Shown: positions 1 through 7,704, numbered from the stretch's first letter. The stretch: 23,851 nt of DNA from M3007 sp044350425 (GCA_044350425.1 JBILHS010000097.1:1-23851), one strand, 5' to 3'. Translations and numbers: made by a program. The notes: generated by a model from the letters alone, not told the origin.

Positions 1-764
1 ACGCAGAAGAATATAAGACCTTCAAACTGCACCTCCCAACCCTCCCCGAGCAACAAAAAATCGCCCACTTCCTGACTGCCATAGACGAAAAGATAAACCA
101 GCTTACCCGCCAAAAAGCCCTGCTGGAGCGATACAAAAAAGGGGTGATGCAGCAGATATTTAGTCGGGAGCTGCGGTTTCGGGATGGGGAGGCGTTTGGG
201 GAATGGGAGGTTCGGAGATTGGGGGAGGTGGGTGAAAAATTTGTGAATGGAGGTACGCCTTCAACCTCAAAAGAAGAGTTTTGGGATGGAGATATTCCAT
301 GGGTAACAGGTGCCGATTTTTTGAATCAAACTATCTCTGTGGTTAGGAGATATATTTCACTTGAAGCATTAAAAAATAGTTCAACAAATTTAATAAAAAA
401 GGGAAATCTTCTGATTGTAACTAGAACTGGAGTTGGAAAACTTGCCATTGCGCCATTTGACATTGCAATAAGCCAAGACATTACAGGAGTTTACTTTAAT
501 CCAGCAGTTGCGAACACAAAATTCATGTTTCATTATTTTGGCTTTATAGAAAAGGATCTGGTAAGCCAGAATCAAGGCACTTCGATAAATGGTATTACAA
601 GAGGGGATTTACTAAATTTGAAAATCCAACTCCCCCCCCTCCCCGAGCAACAAAAAATAGCCGATTTTCTAACGGCGCTGGACGAGAAAATAAGTCGGGT
701 GGCCGGGCAGGTGGAGGCGGTTAAGGGGTATAAGAAGGGCTTGTTGCAGGGGATGTTTGTTTGA
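1..764 (+). CDS. hsdS: Type I restriction enzyme specificity subunit HsdS (5' truncated by window edge)
   Basis: This is the DNA-recognition subunit of a type I restriction-modification complex. It would pair with HsdM (not in the window, expected to the left) and with HsdR encoded at 4745. The open frame enters at base 3 with no start inside the window. The visible part has the central conserved region (LPTLPEQQKIAHFLTAIDEK, from base ~33), a second target-recognition domain (about bases 200-620, beginning near 'GTPSTSKEEFWDGDIPW'), and the C-terminal conserved region (LPPLPEQQKIADFLTALDEK) followed by 'GYKKGLLQGMFV'. The two conserved regions are near repeats, as is normal for HsdS. The second recognition domain is visibly more AT-rich than the flanking conserved regions, which fits domain swapping. 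An ATG at 144 is internal, not the true start. Confidence 0.93.
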   Translation, partial: AEEYKTFKLHLPTLPEQQKIAHFLTAIDEKINQLTRQKALLERYKKGVMQQIFSRELRFRDGEAFGEWEVRRLGEVGEKFVNGGTPSTSKEEFWDGDIPWVTGADFLNQTISVVRRYISLEALKNSSTNLIKKGNLLIVTRTGVGKLAIAPFDIAISQDITGVYFNPAVANTKFMFHYFGFIEKDLVSQNQGTSINGITRGDLLNLKIQLPPLPEQQKIADFLTALDEKISRVAGQVEAVKGYKKGLLQGMFV

Positions 765-770
765 GGGGAC

Positions 771-911
771 GTCTGGACCGCTGATTTTTGTGATTGAATG
801 ATTTTTTTGATTTTTTTTGTTGGCCTTCGGCCAACCAGAGTGAGTGCTTAGAGGCAGTAGCGGATCCAATCACAAAAATCATTCAATCAAAAAAATCAAC
901 GGTCCAGACAG
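771..911. repeat. Palindromic repeat element, copy A (full length, 141 bp)
   Basis: The element begins six bases after the hsdS stop codon. Its outer arms of about 42 bp (771-812 and 868-909) are near-perfect reverse complements, starting GTCTGGACCG and ending CGGTCCAGAC. Inside is a perfect 7-bp hairpin, GTTGGCC-TTC-GGCCAAC, followed by a ~35-bp non-palindromic stretch containing GTGAGTGCTTAGAGGCAGTA. A related full-length copy lies at 1510-1649. The function is unknown. It could act as a bidirectional transcription terminator, a structured RNA, or a non-autonomous mobile repeat. Confidence 0.85.
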
Positions 912-1011
912 TGATTTTTGTGGTCTTCGACCAACCTATGCAAGTGCTTTGAGGTGTCCACGGATCCAATCACAAAAATCATTCAATCAAAAAAATCAAC
1001 GGTCCAGACAG
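912..1011. repeat. Shorter tandem derivative of the palindromic repeat (100 bp)
   Basis: This follows copy A without a gap. It keeps the right arm (ending CGGTCCAGACAG) and the GGTCTTCGACC hairpin core. Only about 10 bp of the left arm remain (TGATTTTTGT), so it looks like a tandem copy of the right 100 bp of the element. It has the same layout as the seven units at 1650-2360. Confidence 0.8.
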
Positions 1012-1031
1012 TAGAGGTGAGTGAAAATGGT

Positions 1032-1057
1032 TATATTTGTAAACGCACGATGCGTTT
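1032..1057 (+). promoter_or_regulatory. Possible promoter -7 box and adjoining hairpin upstream of the GxxExxY gene
   Basis: TATATTTG at 1032-1039 matches the Bacteroidota -7 consensus TAnnTTTG. It is followed directly by a perfect hairpin, AAACGCA-CGA-TGCGTTT (1041-1057). I see no convincing TTG element ~20 bases upstream, so the promoter call is weak. The hairpin itself is directly visible. It resembles short hairpins scattered in Bacteroidota intergenic DNA, from general knowledge that was not checked here. Confidence 0.3.
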
Positions 1058-1125
1058 GACGAAGTTGGTTGAAGGCCAATCATGTCAAAATATTATCTAA
1101 CCACATTCATTAACCACTCATCCAA

Positions 1126-1521
1126 ATGATTAACGAAACTTACAAACACTCTGAATTAACCGGAAAAATCATCGGTTGTGCCATGAGGGTACACAACATC
1201 TTAGGCAATGGCTTTCAGGAAGTGATTTATCAAAGAGCGCTGGCCATAGAATTTGAATTTGCCGGAATCAACTTCCAGCGAGAGAAAGAAATGGAAATCT
1301 TCTATCTGGGACGCCATATCGGTACAAGACGGGTAGATTTCTTTGTAGAAGAGGCTATTATGTTAGAGTTAAAGGCCGTAACAGCTTTGGAAGATGTGCA
1401 TTTAGCCCAGGCCTTGAATTATTTAGAAGCCTATAAAATGGAGATAGGACTTTTGATCAATTTTGGGGCAAAGAGTTTGCAATTTAAGCGGTTGACTATA
1501 AGCAAAAAACTGGACCGCTGA
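1126..1521 (+). CDS. GxxExxY protein (PD-(D/E)XK nuclease-like)
   Basis: This 131-residue protein belongs to the GxxExxY family (PDDEXK_3 type). The name-giving motif is G29-F-Q-E32-V-I-Y35. The candidate nuclease residues D71, E81 and K83 lie in 'VDFFVEEAIMLELKA', which has the PD-(D/E)XK spacing. The biochemical role of the family is not established. The gene sits alone between two groups of palindromic repeats inside the hsd locus. Its last codons (LDR and the TGA stop) are supplied by the start of the following repeat, CTGGACCGCTGA at 1510, so the native C-terminus may have been replaced. No strong ribosome-binding site is visible before the ATG, which is common in Bacteroidota. Confidence 0.88.
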   Translation: MINETYKHSELTGKIIGCAMRVHNILGNGFQEVIYQRALAIEFEFAGINFQREKEMEIFYLGRHIGTRRVDFFVEEAIMLELKAVTALEDVHLAQALNYLEAYKMEIGLLINFGAKSLQFKRLTISKKLDR

Positions 1522-1649
1522 TTTTTGTGATTGAATGATTTTTTTGATTTCTTTTTGTTGGTCTTCGACCAACCTGTGTGAGTGCTTAAAGGCAGTAGCG
1601 GATCTAATCACAAAAATCATTTAATCAAAAAAATCAACGGTCCTGACAG
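1510..1649. repeat. Palindromic repeat element, copy C (full length, ~140 bp)
   Basis: This is the second full-length copy, with the left arm at 1510-1549 (CTGGACCGCTGATTTTTGTG...) and the right arm at about 1616-1647. The inner hairpin, GTTGGTC-TTC-GACCAAC, is a compensated version of the hairpin in copy A: both sides of the stem changed together (GGCC/GGCC to GGTC/GACC), so pairing is kept. The left arm overlaps the 3' end of the GxxExxY gene and provides its stop codon. Confidence 0.85.
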
Positions 1650-2360
1650 TTGATTTTTGTGGTCTTCGATCAACCTGTGTGAGTGCTTAAAGGCAGTAGC
1701 GGATCCAATCACAAAAATCATTTAATCAAAAAAATCAACGGTCCAGACAGTTGATTTTTGTTACTCTTCGACCAACCTGTGTGAGAGCTTAAAGGCAGTA
1801 GCGGATCTAATCACAAAAATCATTTAATCAAAAAAATCAGCGGTACAGACAGTTGATTTTTGTTACTCTTCGACCAACCTGTGTGAGTGCTTAAAGGCAG
1901 TAGCGGATCTAATCACAAAAATCATTTAATCAAAAAAATCAACGGTCCTGACAGTTGATTTTTGTGGTCTTCGATCAACCTGTGTGAGTGCTTAAAGGCA
2001 GTAGCGGATCCAATCACAAAAATCATTTAATCAAAAAAATCAACGGTCCAGACAGTTGATTTTTGTTACTCTTCGACCAACCTGTGTGAGAGCTTAAAGG
2101 CAGTAGCGGATCTAATCACAAAAATCATTTAATCAAAAAAATCAGCGGTACAGACAGTTGATTTTTGTTACTCTTCGACCAACCTGTGTGAGTGCTTAAA
2201 GGCAGTAGCGGATCTAATCAAAAAAATCATTTAATCACAAAAATCAGCGGTACAGACAGTTGATTTTTGTGGTCTTCGACCAACCTGTGTGAGTGCTTAA
2301 AGGCAGTAGCGGATTTAATCAAAAAAATCATTTAATCAAAAAAATCAGCGGTCCTGACGG
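1650..2360. repeat. Tandem array of seven ~101-102-bp units
   Basis: The units start at 1650, 1751, 1853, 1955, 2056, 2158 and 2260. Each begins TTGATTTTTGT and most end CAGACAG or CTGACAG. Each contains a TCTTCGA hairpin core, GTGTGAGTGCTTAAAGGC and AGTAGCGGAT. There is a higher-order period of three units (305 bp): units 1-2 match units 4-5, and unit 3 matches unit 6 for most of its length, so a three-unit block duplicated recently. Several units have a broken hairpin stem (TTACTCTTCGACC instead of GGTCTTCGACC). No open frame runs through the array. The copy number could be mis-assembled. Confidence 0.9.
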
Positions 2361-2362
2361 TG

Positions 2363-2449
2363 GTAGATGAGAAGATTGCTCAGGTGTCCGGGCAGGAGGA
2401 GGCGGTCAAAGGGTATAAGAAGGGGTTGTTGCAGGGGATGTTTGTATGA
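2363..2449 (+). pseudogene. Remnant of a second hsdS 3' end
   Basis: The sequence encodes V-D-E-K-I-A-Q-V-S-G-Q-E-E-A-V-K-G-Y-K-K, then GLLQGMFV and a stop. This matches the last 27 codons of the hsdS ending at 764 (by eye 72 of 84 bases identical over the shared stretch). Nothing upstream of it is HsdS-like, because the repeat array abuts it at about 2360. The TGA at 2447-2449 overlaps an ATG at 2446 of the following ATPase frame (ATGA), the spacing expected of an original hsdS-ATPase operon junction. The divergence from the intact copy argues against a very recent duplication. Confidence 0.85.
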
Positions 2450-2496
2450 GTGGCATCCAACACAAAAAACGTACTTTTGTCCAAATTACACGGATC

Positions 2497-3909
2497 ATGA
2501 TAACAAAGCTGGAAATAACGGGCTTCAAGTCTTTTGATCGCTTTAAAGTCGATCTGGCGCCTTTTGTGGTAGTGGCCGGGGTGAATGGCGCGGGCAAAAG
2601 CAACCTCTTTGATGCGATCCAGCTGTTGTCACGGCTGGCTGAAAATGATATTCGAACCGCCTTCAGCGGTCAACGTGGTGAGGCCTACGAACTATTTGCA
2701 CAAAATACCGATGGCTCTCATGCCACTTCTATGCAATTTGCAGTAGAGATGCTGGTTGATCGAAAGGTGCGCGATACCTGGGGCGGTAAAGCCGAGTTGA
2801 AATATACCCGCCTGCGTTATGAACTTATTATTGAACGCCGCCCTGACCAATATGGCATTGAGCGGCTGTTTGTGCTAAAAGAAGAACTTGCCGCCATTAA
2901 GCGCAGCGATGATGAATGGTATAAACGCTATGTTGGAACAGATAACTTCTACTGGTTCGAGCATGTTGTAGAAGAGCGTCCTTTATTTATACATTTTATA
3001 GAGAGTATAGAGACAAAAGAAAATCGCATTTATTTACCCAAGGAAGATGGAAGAGGAGATCGGTTAAGTTTAACGGTAGACATGGAAAGCACCATGCTGA
3101 GCGGAGTCACCAACACCGAATTTCCACATGCTTTGGCTGTCCGTGAGGAGATGCGCAATTGGCATTTTCTACAACTCAATCCGGTAGAGTTGAGCAAACC
3201 AGCCCTGAAATTCACTGCAAAAGAGATCATGGGTTCCGATGGCTCCGGAATGGCGGCAGCTTTGTTTCGGATCAAAACCGAAGATCCAATTGCCATGCAG
3301 GACATTGCCCGGGAAATGGCCAGCCTGATACCCGGGATAAAAAGCCTCGATGTAGCAGAGGATGAGGTAGAAAGAAAATACGTGGTGAAAATCCAAACGG
3401 AAGATGGACGTTCGTTTAGCTCCCTGGTACTATCTGAAGGTACACTGCGCCTGTTGGCGCTGATGACCTTGAAATACGATGAAAAACATCGGGGTGTGTT
3501 GTGTTTTGAAGAGCCGGAGAATGGGGTAAACCCGATGCGTATCGCTCAGGTTATCCGACTCTTGCGCGATTTGAGTACTGATTTTGAAAGAGAGCAAGAC
3601 GCACCTTTTCCAGCCAGGCAGGTGTTGGTTAATACACATTCGCCCGTACTCGTCGGGGAGGTTTTTAAGATGAAAGAGATTGAAAAATGGGGAGTCGTGC
3701 TTTTTGCCCGACTGTCCACACGGGTAGGAAACAAACAAAGGGTTCAACATACGCTCATTTCACCCGTTACTTTTTCCTCCCAGACAAGAATGCTCTGGAA
3801 AGGAGAAGAAATGTCAGAAGGAGAAATTCAGTTCAATAAGATGGAATTGATGCGGTATCTGGAAACTGCCAATTTTGGAGAAACCCTGGCTCAACTCAAT
3901 GAACCATGA
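2497..3909 (+). CDS. AAA family ATPase (SMC/RecF/OLD-like) in the type I R-M locus
   Basis: This is a predicted ABC-type ATPase of 470 residues when started at 2497, where 'MITKLEITGFKSF' is the usual N-terminus of this fold. The frame also has an ATG at 2446 overlapping the hsdS remnant stop, so that start is possible and would add 17 residues. Visible motifs are Walker A GVNGAGKSN (residues 28-36), a signature-like 'LSEGTLRLLAL' (S313-E-G), Walker B 'VLCFEEPENG' with E338-E339, and the switch histidine in 'VNTHSP' (H381). The pattern is that of COG4637/AAA_21 proteins. The next gene overlaps by 4 bp (ATGA), so the two are probably translated together and act as a pair. By analogy with PARIS AriA, OLD and RloA, it may be the sensor or scaffold ATPase of a defence module. 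That role is inference. Confidence 0.9.
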   Translation: MITKLEITGFKSFDRFKVDLAPFVVVAGVNGAGKSNLFDAIQLLSRLAENDIRTAFSGQRGEAYELFAQNTDGSHATSMQFAVEMLVDRKVRDTWGGKAELKYTRLRYELIIERRPDQYGIERLFVLKEELAAIKRSDDEWYKRYVGTDNFYWFEHVVEERPLFIHFIESIETKENRIYLPKEDGRGDRLSLTVDMESTMLSGVTNTEFPHALAVREEMRNWHFLQLNPVELSKPALKFTAKEIMGSDGSGMAAALFRIKTEDPIAMQDIAREMASLIPGIKSLDVAEDEVERKYVVKIQTEDGRSFSSLVLSEGTLRLLALMTLKYDEKHRGVLCFEEPENGVNPMRIAQVIRLLRDLSTDFEREQDAPFPARQVLVNTHSPVLVGEVFKMKEIEKWGVVLFARLSTRVGNKQRVQHTLISPVTFSSQTRMLWKGEEMSEGEIQFNKMELMRYLETANFGETLAQLNEP

Positions 3910-4598
3910 ATGTAATCAGCAGCACTTTCTGGGGCGAAGGCCCTTCGGATGAGCGGTTTTTGCCCAAAATTATTCAACGGACTCTGGAAGCTGTTTTGAT
4001 GGAATGCGCCAGAGGAGAATGGGAGGTGTTGGAACCTTGCATTTTAAAAAGTCGTGAGCCAGATTTTCCAAAACAGGTAGTAGATATTGCCAAACAGTCT
4101 CAGGGCTTTACTTTGGTTTTTGTACAGACGGACGCAGATGCCCCAAATGAAACACAAAAAGCCATTCCTAACAAGATAACACCGGCGCTTCAAGCCATCT
4201 CACAACTCGCTGATGAGGAGGCCTGTAAAAATATTATTGCCATCATCCCGGTCACCAAAATCGAGAATTGGAAACTGGCTGATTTAGATGCCCTTCAAAA
4301 CGTTTTTGGCGTTCAACTGGATCTGGCACAGTTAGGGTTGAATCTTGGTACGCCACAACTGGAGCAAAGGGCAAATTCAAAGGAACTACTTGCCAGTGTT
4401 ATGAAGGCTGCTATGGATCAACGTGGCAGACGTCGAAACCAATTCAGTCTGGAAGATATCGATGATGCACTTTCGAAACGGATTTCTCTTGAAAAAATAG
4501 CACGTTTCGACTCATTTCAACATTTTTTCGAACGATTAACAGAGAATCTCATGCGTCAGAACATCATTCAGGAAGATTGTGATGTGGTGTTTGTGTGA
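3906..4598 (+). CDS. DUF4276/RloB-like protein with TOPRIM-type motifs
   Basis: This 230-residue protein has features of the TOPRIM fold. An N-terminal acidic motif, 'WGEGPSDERFLPKII' (E11, D15, E16), is followed by a strand ending in acidic residues, 'VFVQTDADAPNE' (D76, D78), and then 'PVTKIENWKLAD' (E120, W122, D126), which resembles the P-x-x-E-x-W-x-x-AD motif typical of DUF4276. TOPRIM proteins paired with ABC-type ATPases (OLD, Gabija, PARIS) are nucleases or effectors. The ATG lies inside the end of the ATPase gene (4-bp overlap), which points to a two-protein complex. Assignment to DUF4276 rather than RloB (PF13707) or DUF4435 is from motif memory and needs a profile search. Confidence 0.8.
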   Translation: MNVISSTFWGEGPSDERFLPKIIQRTLEAVLMECARGEWEVLEPCILKSREPDFPKQVVDIAKQSQGFTLVFVQTDADAPNETQKAIPNKITPALQAISQLADEEACKNIIAIIPVTKIENWKLADLDALQNVFGVQLDLAQLGLNLGTPQLEQRANSKELLASVMKAAMDQRGRRRNQFSLEDIDDALSKRISLEKIARFDSFQHFFERLTENLMRQNIIQEDCDVVFV

Positions 4599-4744
4599 GG
4601 GCTAAACCGCTGTTTCTACTTGCCCTTTTTGAGTACTCGGAAATGCAAATACGCGGGTTAAGCGCACCAGATGCGGACGGTTTCCGTCAGAATGACAAAG
4701 CCTGGGATTTGTGCGGAACTCAAAACCATATCAACCACCCAAAT

Positions 4745-7618
4745 ATGAGCACCCAACCCGAACAAATCCTGGAAGACAACCTGGTCCGCCAACTCGGTAC
4801 CCTGGGCTACACCTTCGTGGCCATCAAAGATGAAGCCGGGCTCCTGAGCAACTTAAAGGCGCAATTGGAGCGACACAACCAGGTGACGCTTAGTGCGGGC
4901 GAATTCAATCAGGTGCTCAACCATCTGGACAAGGGCAACGTATTCGACCGCGCCAAGATCCTGCGGGACAAAATGAGCCTGCGCCGGGAAAATGGGGAGA
5001 CGCTGTACCTCGAGTTTTTAAACATAGAACACTGGTGCCGCAATGAATATCAGGTGACTCAGCAGGTGACCGTAGAAGGCAGGTACAAAAACCGCTATGA
5101 TGTCACGCTGCTCATCAATGGGTTGCCTTTGGTGCAAATTGAACTCAAGCGCCGGGGCCTGGAACTAAAAGAGGCCTTTCACCAGGTGAATCGCTACCAA
5201 AGGCATTCGTTTTGGGCTTCGCATGGACTGTTTCAATACGTGCAGTTTTTTGTCATCTCGAACGGGGTGAATACCAAGTATTTTGCCAACAACAAGGACC
5301 AGTCGTTCAAACAGACCTTTTTCTGGGCCGATGAACACAACCGGAACATCACGCAGTTGGAGCAGTTCGCGTTGGCTTTTCTGGAAAAATGCCACCTCTC
5401 GAAAATGATCGCCAAGTACACCGTGCTGCACGAGGGCGACAAAGTGCTCATGGTCATGCGGCCTTATCAATACAATGCCGTGGAAGCCATTCTGGACCGG
5501 GTGCAGAACAGTACTAAAAACGGATACATCTGGCACACGACGGGTTCCGGCAAAACCCTGACATCTTTCAAGGCCGCGCAAATCCTGACCAAGATGCCAC
5601 AGGTACACAAGGTGGTTTTCGTGGTGGATCGGCGGGACCTGGATTATCAGACCAGCAAGGAATTCAACGAGTTTTCAAAAGGCAGCGTGGACAGCACCGA
5701 GGATACAAGCATTCTGGTGAAACAATTGAGCGACCAGACGCCGCTCATCGTCACCACCATCCAAAAACTGAATAACGCCATTCAGAACAAACGTTATCAG
5801 GAGCGCATGGAGCGGCTGAAAAATGAGCGCCTGGTGTTCATTTTTGACGAGTGCCACCGTTCGCAGTTCGGCGATACCCATCAGCGGATCAAGGCATTTT
5901 TTCAAAATCATCAGATGTTTGGGTTTACGGGTACGCCCATTTTTGCCGACAACGCCTCTGCGGCTGCTTCGGGCAAACAAACCACCAAAGACCTTTTTCA
6001 CGATTGCCTGCATCGCTATGTTATCACGGATGCCATCGGCGACGAGAATGTGTTGAAATTCTCGGTGGAGTACGTCGGGCGGTACCGGGAGAAGACCGAC
6101 AGTCGCACCGAAATAGACATACAGGTAGAGGACATTGACAAAAAGGAACTGCTGGAATCGCCTGTGCGGCTGGAGAAAATCGTCGATTATATCCTGGCCA
6201 ATCACGACCGGAAGACACATAATAAGGACTTTTCGGCCATGTTTTGTTTGAGCAGCATTGACACGCTGATTCAATATTACGAACTATTTAAGCAAAAGAA
6301 GGAGCGGGGCGAGCATGATTTGCGTGTGGTGACCGTGTTTAGTTACACCGCCAATGCGGAAGACAAAGATGCCGACGGGTTGGCTTCGGACGCCGATGTC
6401 GCCATTGATGAAAACGCCCCGGTGAACAAACATGCCCGCGAAAAACTGGACGAATACATTGATGACTACAATGCAATGTTTCAGTCCAAACATTCCACGA
6501 AAGACGGACAGGCCTTTTACAATTACGCGCAGGACATTGCCAAACGGATGAAAGCGCGTGACAAAAAGACATTTCAGGAACAGGATCGGGTGGATATTCT
6601 GCTGGTAGTCAATATGTTTCTGACGGGTTTTGACGTGAAAACACTGAACACCCTGTATGTGGACAAAAACCTGAAATACCACGGCTTGATTCAGGCGTTT
6701 TCGCGTACCAACCGGATTCTGGGTGAAACTAAATCGCAGGGAAACATCATTTGCTTCCGCAACCTGAAAAAGAATACGGATGATGCGATTGCGCTGTTTT
6801 CCAACCTGGATGCCAAAGAGGTGATCCTCATAGAACCTTATGAGGAATATGTGCGCAAGTTCAACAAAGCCTTTGCCGAATTGCTGCACATTGCGCCGAC
6901 CATCAAAAGTGTGGATGACTTGCCGAGTGAAACTGAAGAATTGGCGTTTGTTCAAAAATTCCGGGAAATGCTGCGCCTGAAAAACGTGCTGCAATCCTTT
7001 TCAGATTTTGATTTTGAAGACCTTGCCATGGGCGAGCAGAAGTTTGAGGATTACAAAAGCAAATACCTTGATCTGCACGACAAGGTGAAGCACAACAACC
7101 AAAAGGAAAAGGTTTCCATACTGCAAGACCTTGATTTTGAGCTCGAACTCATCCACCGAGATGAGATCAACGTGGCCTATATATTACGTCTGCTAGGTAA
7201 ACTCAACGACACGCCGGACAGTGCGGAAAAAGAAAAACAGCGCAAGAGCATTATGGACTTGCTTGTCGGCGAGGCGCAATTGCGTAGTAAGCGCGAACTG
7301 ATCGAGCAGTTTATCGCCGAAAACCTGCCCCGAATCCCCGAAGACGCAGACCTGGAGGCAGCTTTTGCCGATTTTTGGGATGTAGCAAAGCAAAAAGCCC
7401 TGGCAGCACTTTGCACGGAGGAGCAATTGGTGCCGGAGAAAATAGAGGAGATCATTGAAAACTTCCTGTTTACCGAGCGCCGCCCTTTGACGGATGAAAT
7501 CGTGGCTGCTTTAAAAACCAAACCTAAAATTTTAGAGAAAAAGTCGATCTCGGAGCGGGTAATGGAGAAGGTGATGGGGTTTGTGGAGTCGTTTTATGAT
7601 GGGATGGGGGGGGTATGA
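4745..7618 (+). CDS. hsdR: Type I restriction enzyme endonuclease/translocase subunit HsdR
   Basis: This is the 957-residue motor and nuclease subunit of the type I restriction complex. I chose the ATG at 4745 ('MSTQPEQILEDNLVRQL') because it matches HsdR N-termini. An in-frame GTG at 4595 would add 50 residues without family character. The N-terminal nuclease motif is D119...E133-L-K135 ('YDVTLLINGLPLVQIELKR'). The helicase motifs are Walker A TTGSGKT (265-271), DECH (368-371), 'GFTGTPIF' (motif III), 'TGFDVKTLNTLYVDKNL', and motif VI 'QAFSRTNR' (650-657, with R654 and R657). The C-terminal helical region that binds the methylase is present and the length is normal. A 146-bp gap separates it from the TOPRIM gene, so it could have its own promoter, though I see no clear one. 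Confidence 0.97.
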   Translation: MSTQPEQILEDNLVRQLGTLGYTFVAIKDEAGLLSNLKAQLERHNQVTLSAGEFNQVLNHLDKGNVFDRAKILRDKMSLRRENGETLYLEFLNIEHWCRNEYQVTQQVTVEGRYKNRYDVTLLINGLPLVQIELKRRGLELKEAFHQVNRYQRHSFWASHGLFQYVQFFVISNGVNTKYFANNKDQSFKQTFFWADEHNRNITQLEQFALAFLEKCHLSKMIAKYTVLHEGDKVLMVMRPYQYNAVEAILDRVQNSTKNGYIWHTTGSGKTLTSFKAAQILTKMPQVHKVVFVVDRRDLDYQTSKEFNEFSKGSVDSTEDTSILVKQLSDQTPLIVTTIQKLNNAIQNKRYQERMERLKNERLVFIFDECHRSQFGDTHQRIKAFFQNHQMFGFTGTPIFADNASAAASGKQTTKDLFHDCLHRYVITDAIGDENVLKFSVEYVGRYREKTDSRTEIDIQVEDIDKKELLESPVRLEKIVDYILANHDRKTHNKDFSAMFCLSSIDTLIQYYELFKQKKERGEHDLRVVTVFSYTANAEDKDADGLASDADVAIDENAPVNKHAREKLDEYIDDYNAMFQSKHSTKDGQAFYNYAQDIAKRMKARDKKTFQEQDRVDILLVVNMFLTGFDVKTLNTLYVDKNLKYHGLIQAFSRTNRILGETKSQGNIICFRNLKKNTDDAIALFSNLDAKEVILIEPYEEYVRKFNKAFAELLHIAPTIKSVDDLPSETEELAFVQKFREMLRLKNVLQSFSDFDFEDLAMGEQKFEDYKSKYLDLHDKVKHNNQKEKVSILQDLDFELELIHRDEINVAYILRLLGKLNDTPDSAEKEKQRKSIMDLLVGEAQLRSKRELIEQFIAENLPRIPEDADLEAAFADFWDVAKQKALAALCTEEQLVPEKIEEIIENFLFTERRPLTDEIVAALKTKPKILEKKSISERVMEKVMGFVESFYDGMGGV

Positions 7619-7704
7619 GGAGTGTGGGGGAGTGTTTACGTTAGGATGTGCGAATGTGCGACGTTTAGGAAGTATTTTCGTATATCCTTTGTTAGCACCA
7701 TATC
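7619..7704. other. Short intergenic region after hsdR
   Basis: No gene is seen. It contains GTGCGAATGTGCGACGTTTA and then AGGAAG. A similar string, GTGCCGACGCTTAGGAGG, lies in the same position relative to the paralogous T9SS gene at 18474 (downstream of the 3' end on the minus strand). This could be a shared 3' flank or a dispersed short repeat. Confidence 0.4.

Noticed and set aside
918..1100. 60-residue open frame
   Set aside because: It runs through repeat sequence and has no recognisable domain or start signal.
1650..2360. CRISPR array
   Set aside because: The units are ~101 bp, contiguous and similar throughout. There are no unique spacers and no cas genes.
765..2360. Integron attC cassette array
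   Set aside because: The repeats are palindromic, but most are tandem without cassettes between them. I see no conserved core-site pair (GTTRRRY) or integron integrase.
4595..4744. Extended HsdR start at the GTG overlapping the TOPRIM gene
   Set aside because: The extra 50 residues do not resemble HsdR, whose family N-terminus begins at 4745.
6284..6994. 236-residue minus-strand open frame opposite hsdR
   Set aside because: It is a shadow of the hsdR coding frame, whose helicase motifs are intact.
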